This document shows, piece after piece, positions 5,154 to 5,314 of a DNA stretch of 5,314 nucleotides; the first letter of the stretch is position 1; every line of letters begins with the position of its first letter. The notes beneath the pieces were generated by a model. That model worked only from the letters and a program-made list of their open reading frames with translations. It had not been told where the DNA came from and did not search any database. The position numbers and the translations under genes are program-made. This stretch comes from Weeksellaceae bacterium (GTDB lineage Bacteria > Bacteroidota > Bacteroidia > Flavobacteriales > Weeksellaceae): contig JAQVDG010000180.1 in NCBI GenBank assembly GCA_028698395.1, positions 1 through 5,314 of the forward strand, in the 5' to 3' direction.

Positions 5154-5314
5154 ATGGAAAAACTTATTTCAATAGATTTAAAAGCCGACTTTGGGTTTTT
5201 CCGTAAACCGGATACCAATAATACAATAAATTTATCCTACAACATTATCCATAAACCGGCTATTTTAGGTATTTTGGGTGCTATTATAGGATTAGAAGGT
5301 TACACGGAAAAAGG
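5154..5314 (+). CDS. cas5: Type I-B Cascade subunit Cas5b, N-terminal 53 codons (runs off the window)
   Basis: The frame opens with ATG at 5154 and stays open to the last base. It reads MEKLISIDLKADFGFFRKPD, then TNNTINLSYNIIHKPAILGI and LGAIIGLEGYTEK. This is the conserved first strand and glycine-rich helix of Cas5 proteins of the I-B (Cas5h/Csh) type: 'KADFGFFRKPDTN' followed by 'S.N.I.KPAILGILGAIIGL'. Cas5 caps the 5' handle of the crRNA and contacts Cas8 at the head of Cascade. The start is preceded by an AT-rich leader (AAAAAGTATTTAT) without an SD, as for the other genes of the operon. Order after cas7b is standard; cas3 would be expected next, outside the window. Confidence 0.92.
   Translation, partial: MEKLISIDLKADFGFFRKPDTNNTINLSYNIIHKPAILGILGAIIGLEGYTEK

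Overview
The window looks like chromosomal DNA of a Bacteroidota bacterium, probably of the Bacteroidales. Supporting signs are A-rich leaders in place of Shine-Dalgarno sites at most starts, -7 boxes of the TAnnTTTG type, GC-rich hairpin repeats of a style common in that phylum, and the family types of the encoded proteins. No rRNA, tRNA, insertion sequence or CRISPR array is present.

Left part (1-633, minus strand). A small single-domain cupin gene is followed by the first 66 codons of a DUF438 protein. Two GC-rich hairpin repeats lie between them. One overlaps the cupin stop codon and the other supplies the SD-like GGAGG of the DUF438 gene.

Middle part (634-1441, 808 bases with no supported gene). 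This gap between divergent transcription units is unusually structured. From left to right it holds: (i) a 90-base inverted repeat built from GATTGA hexamers spaced exactly 10 bp apart, inside the predicted cupin 5' leader; (ii) a -7 box for the cupin gene, with a perfect TGTAAC-N4-GTTACA dyad centred about 41 bp upstream of the likely start point, a geometry typical of class II Crp/Fnr activation; (iii) an array of 18-bp palindromes (consensus AATTGCAACGTTGCAATT) at 42-bp intervals, which starts abruptly at 902 and decays rightward; (iv) a hairpin plus T6 that could stop rightward transcription; (v) a candidate promoter for the cas operon.

Right part (1442-5314, plus strand). This is the front half of a type I-B CRISPR-Cas effector operon in the usual order: cas6 (crRNA-processing endonuclease), cas8b/csh1 (large Cascade subunit), cas7b/csh2 (crRNA-backbone subunit) and the first 53 codons of cas5b. 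Gaps are 30, 6 and 40 bases. Cas6 would cut the precursor RNA, and Cas7, Cas5 and Cas8b would form Cascade around the mature crRNA. cas3, the adaptation genes and the array are presumably to the right, outside the window. An in-frame ATG at 3809, inside the 3' end of cas8b, has a start context like that of cas7b and could produce a separate 127-residue small subunit (Cas11b).

The Cas proteins are recognisable members of known families. The less explained material is the repeat architecture of the 634-1441 gap.
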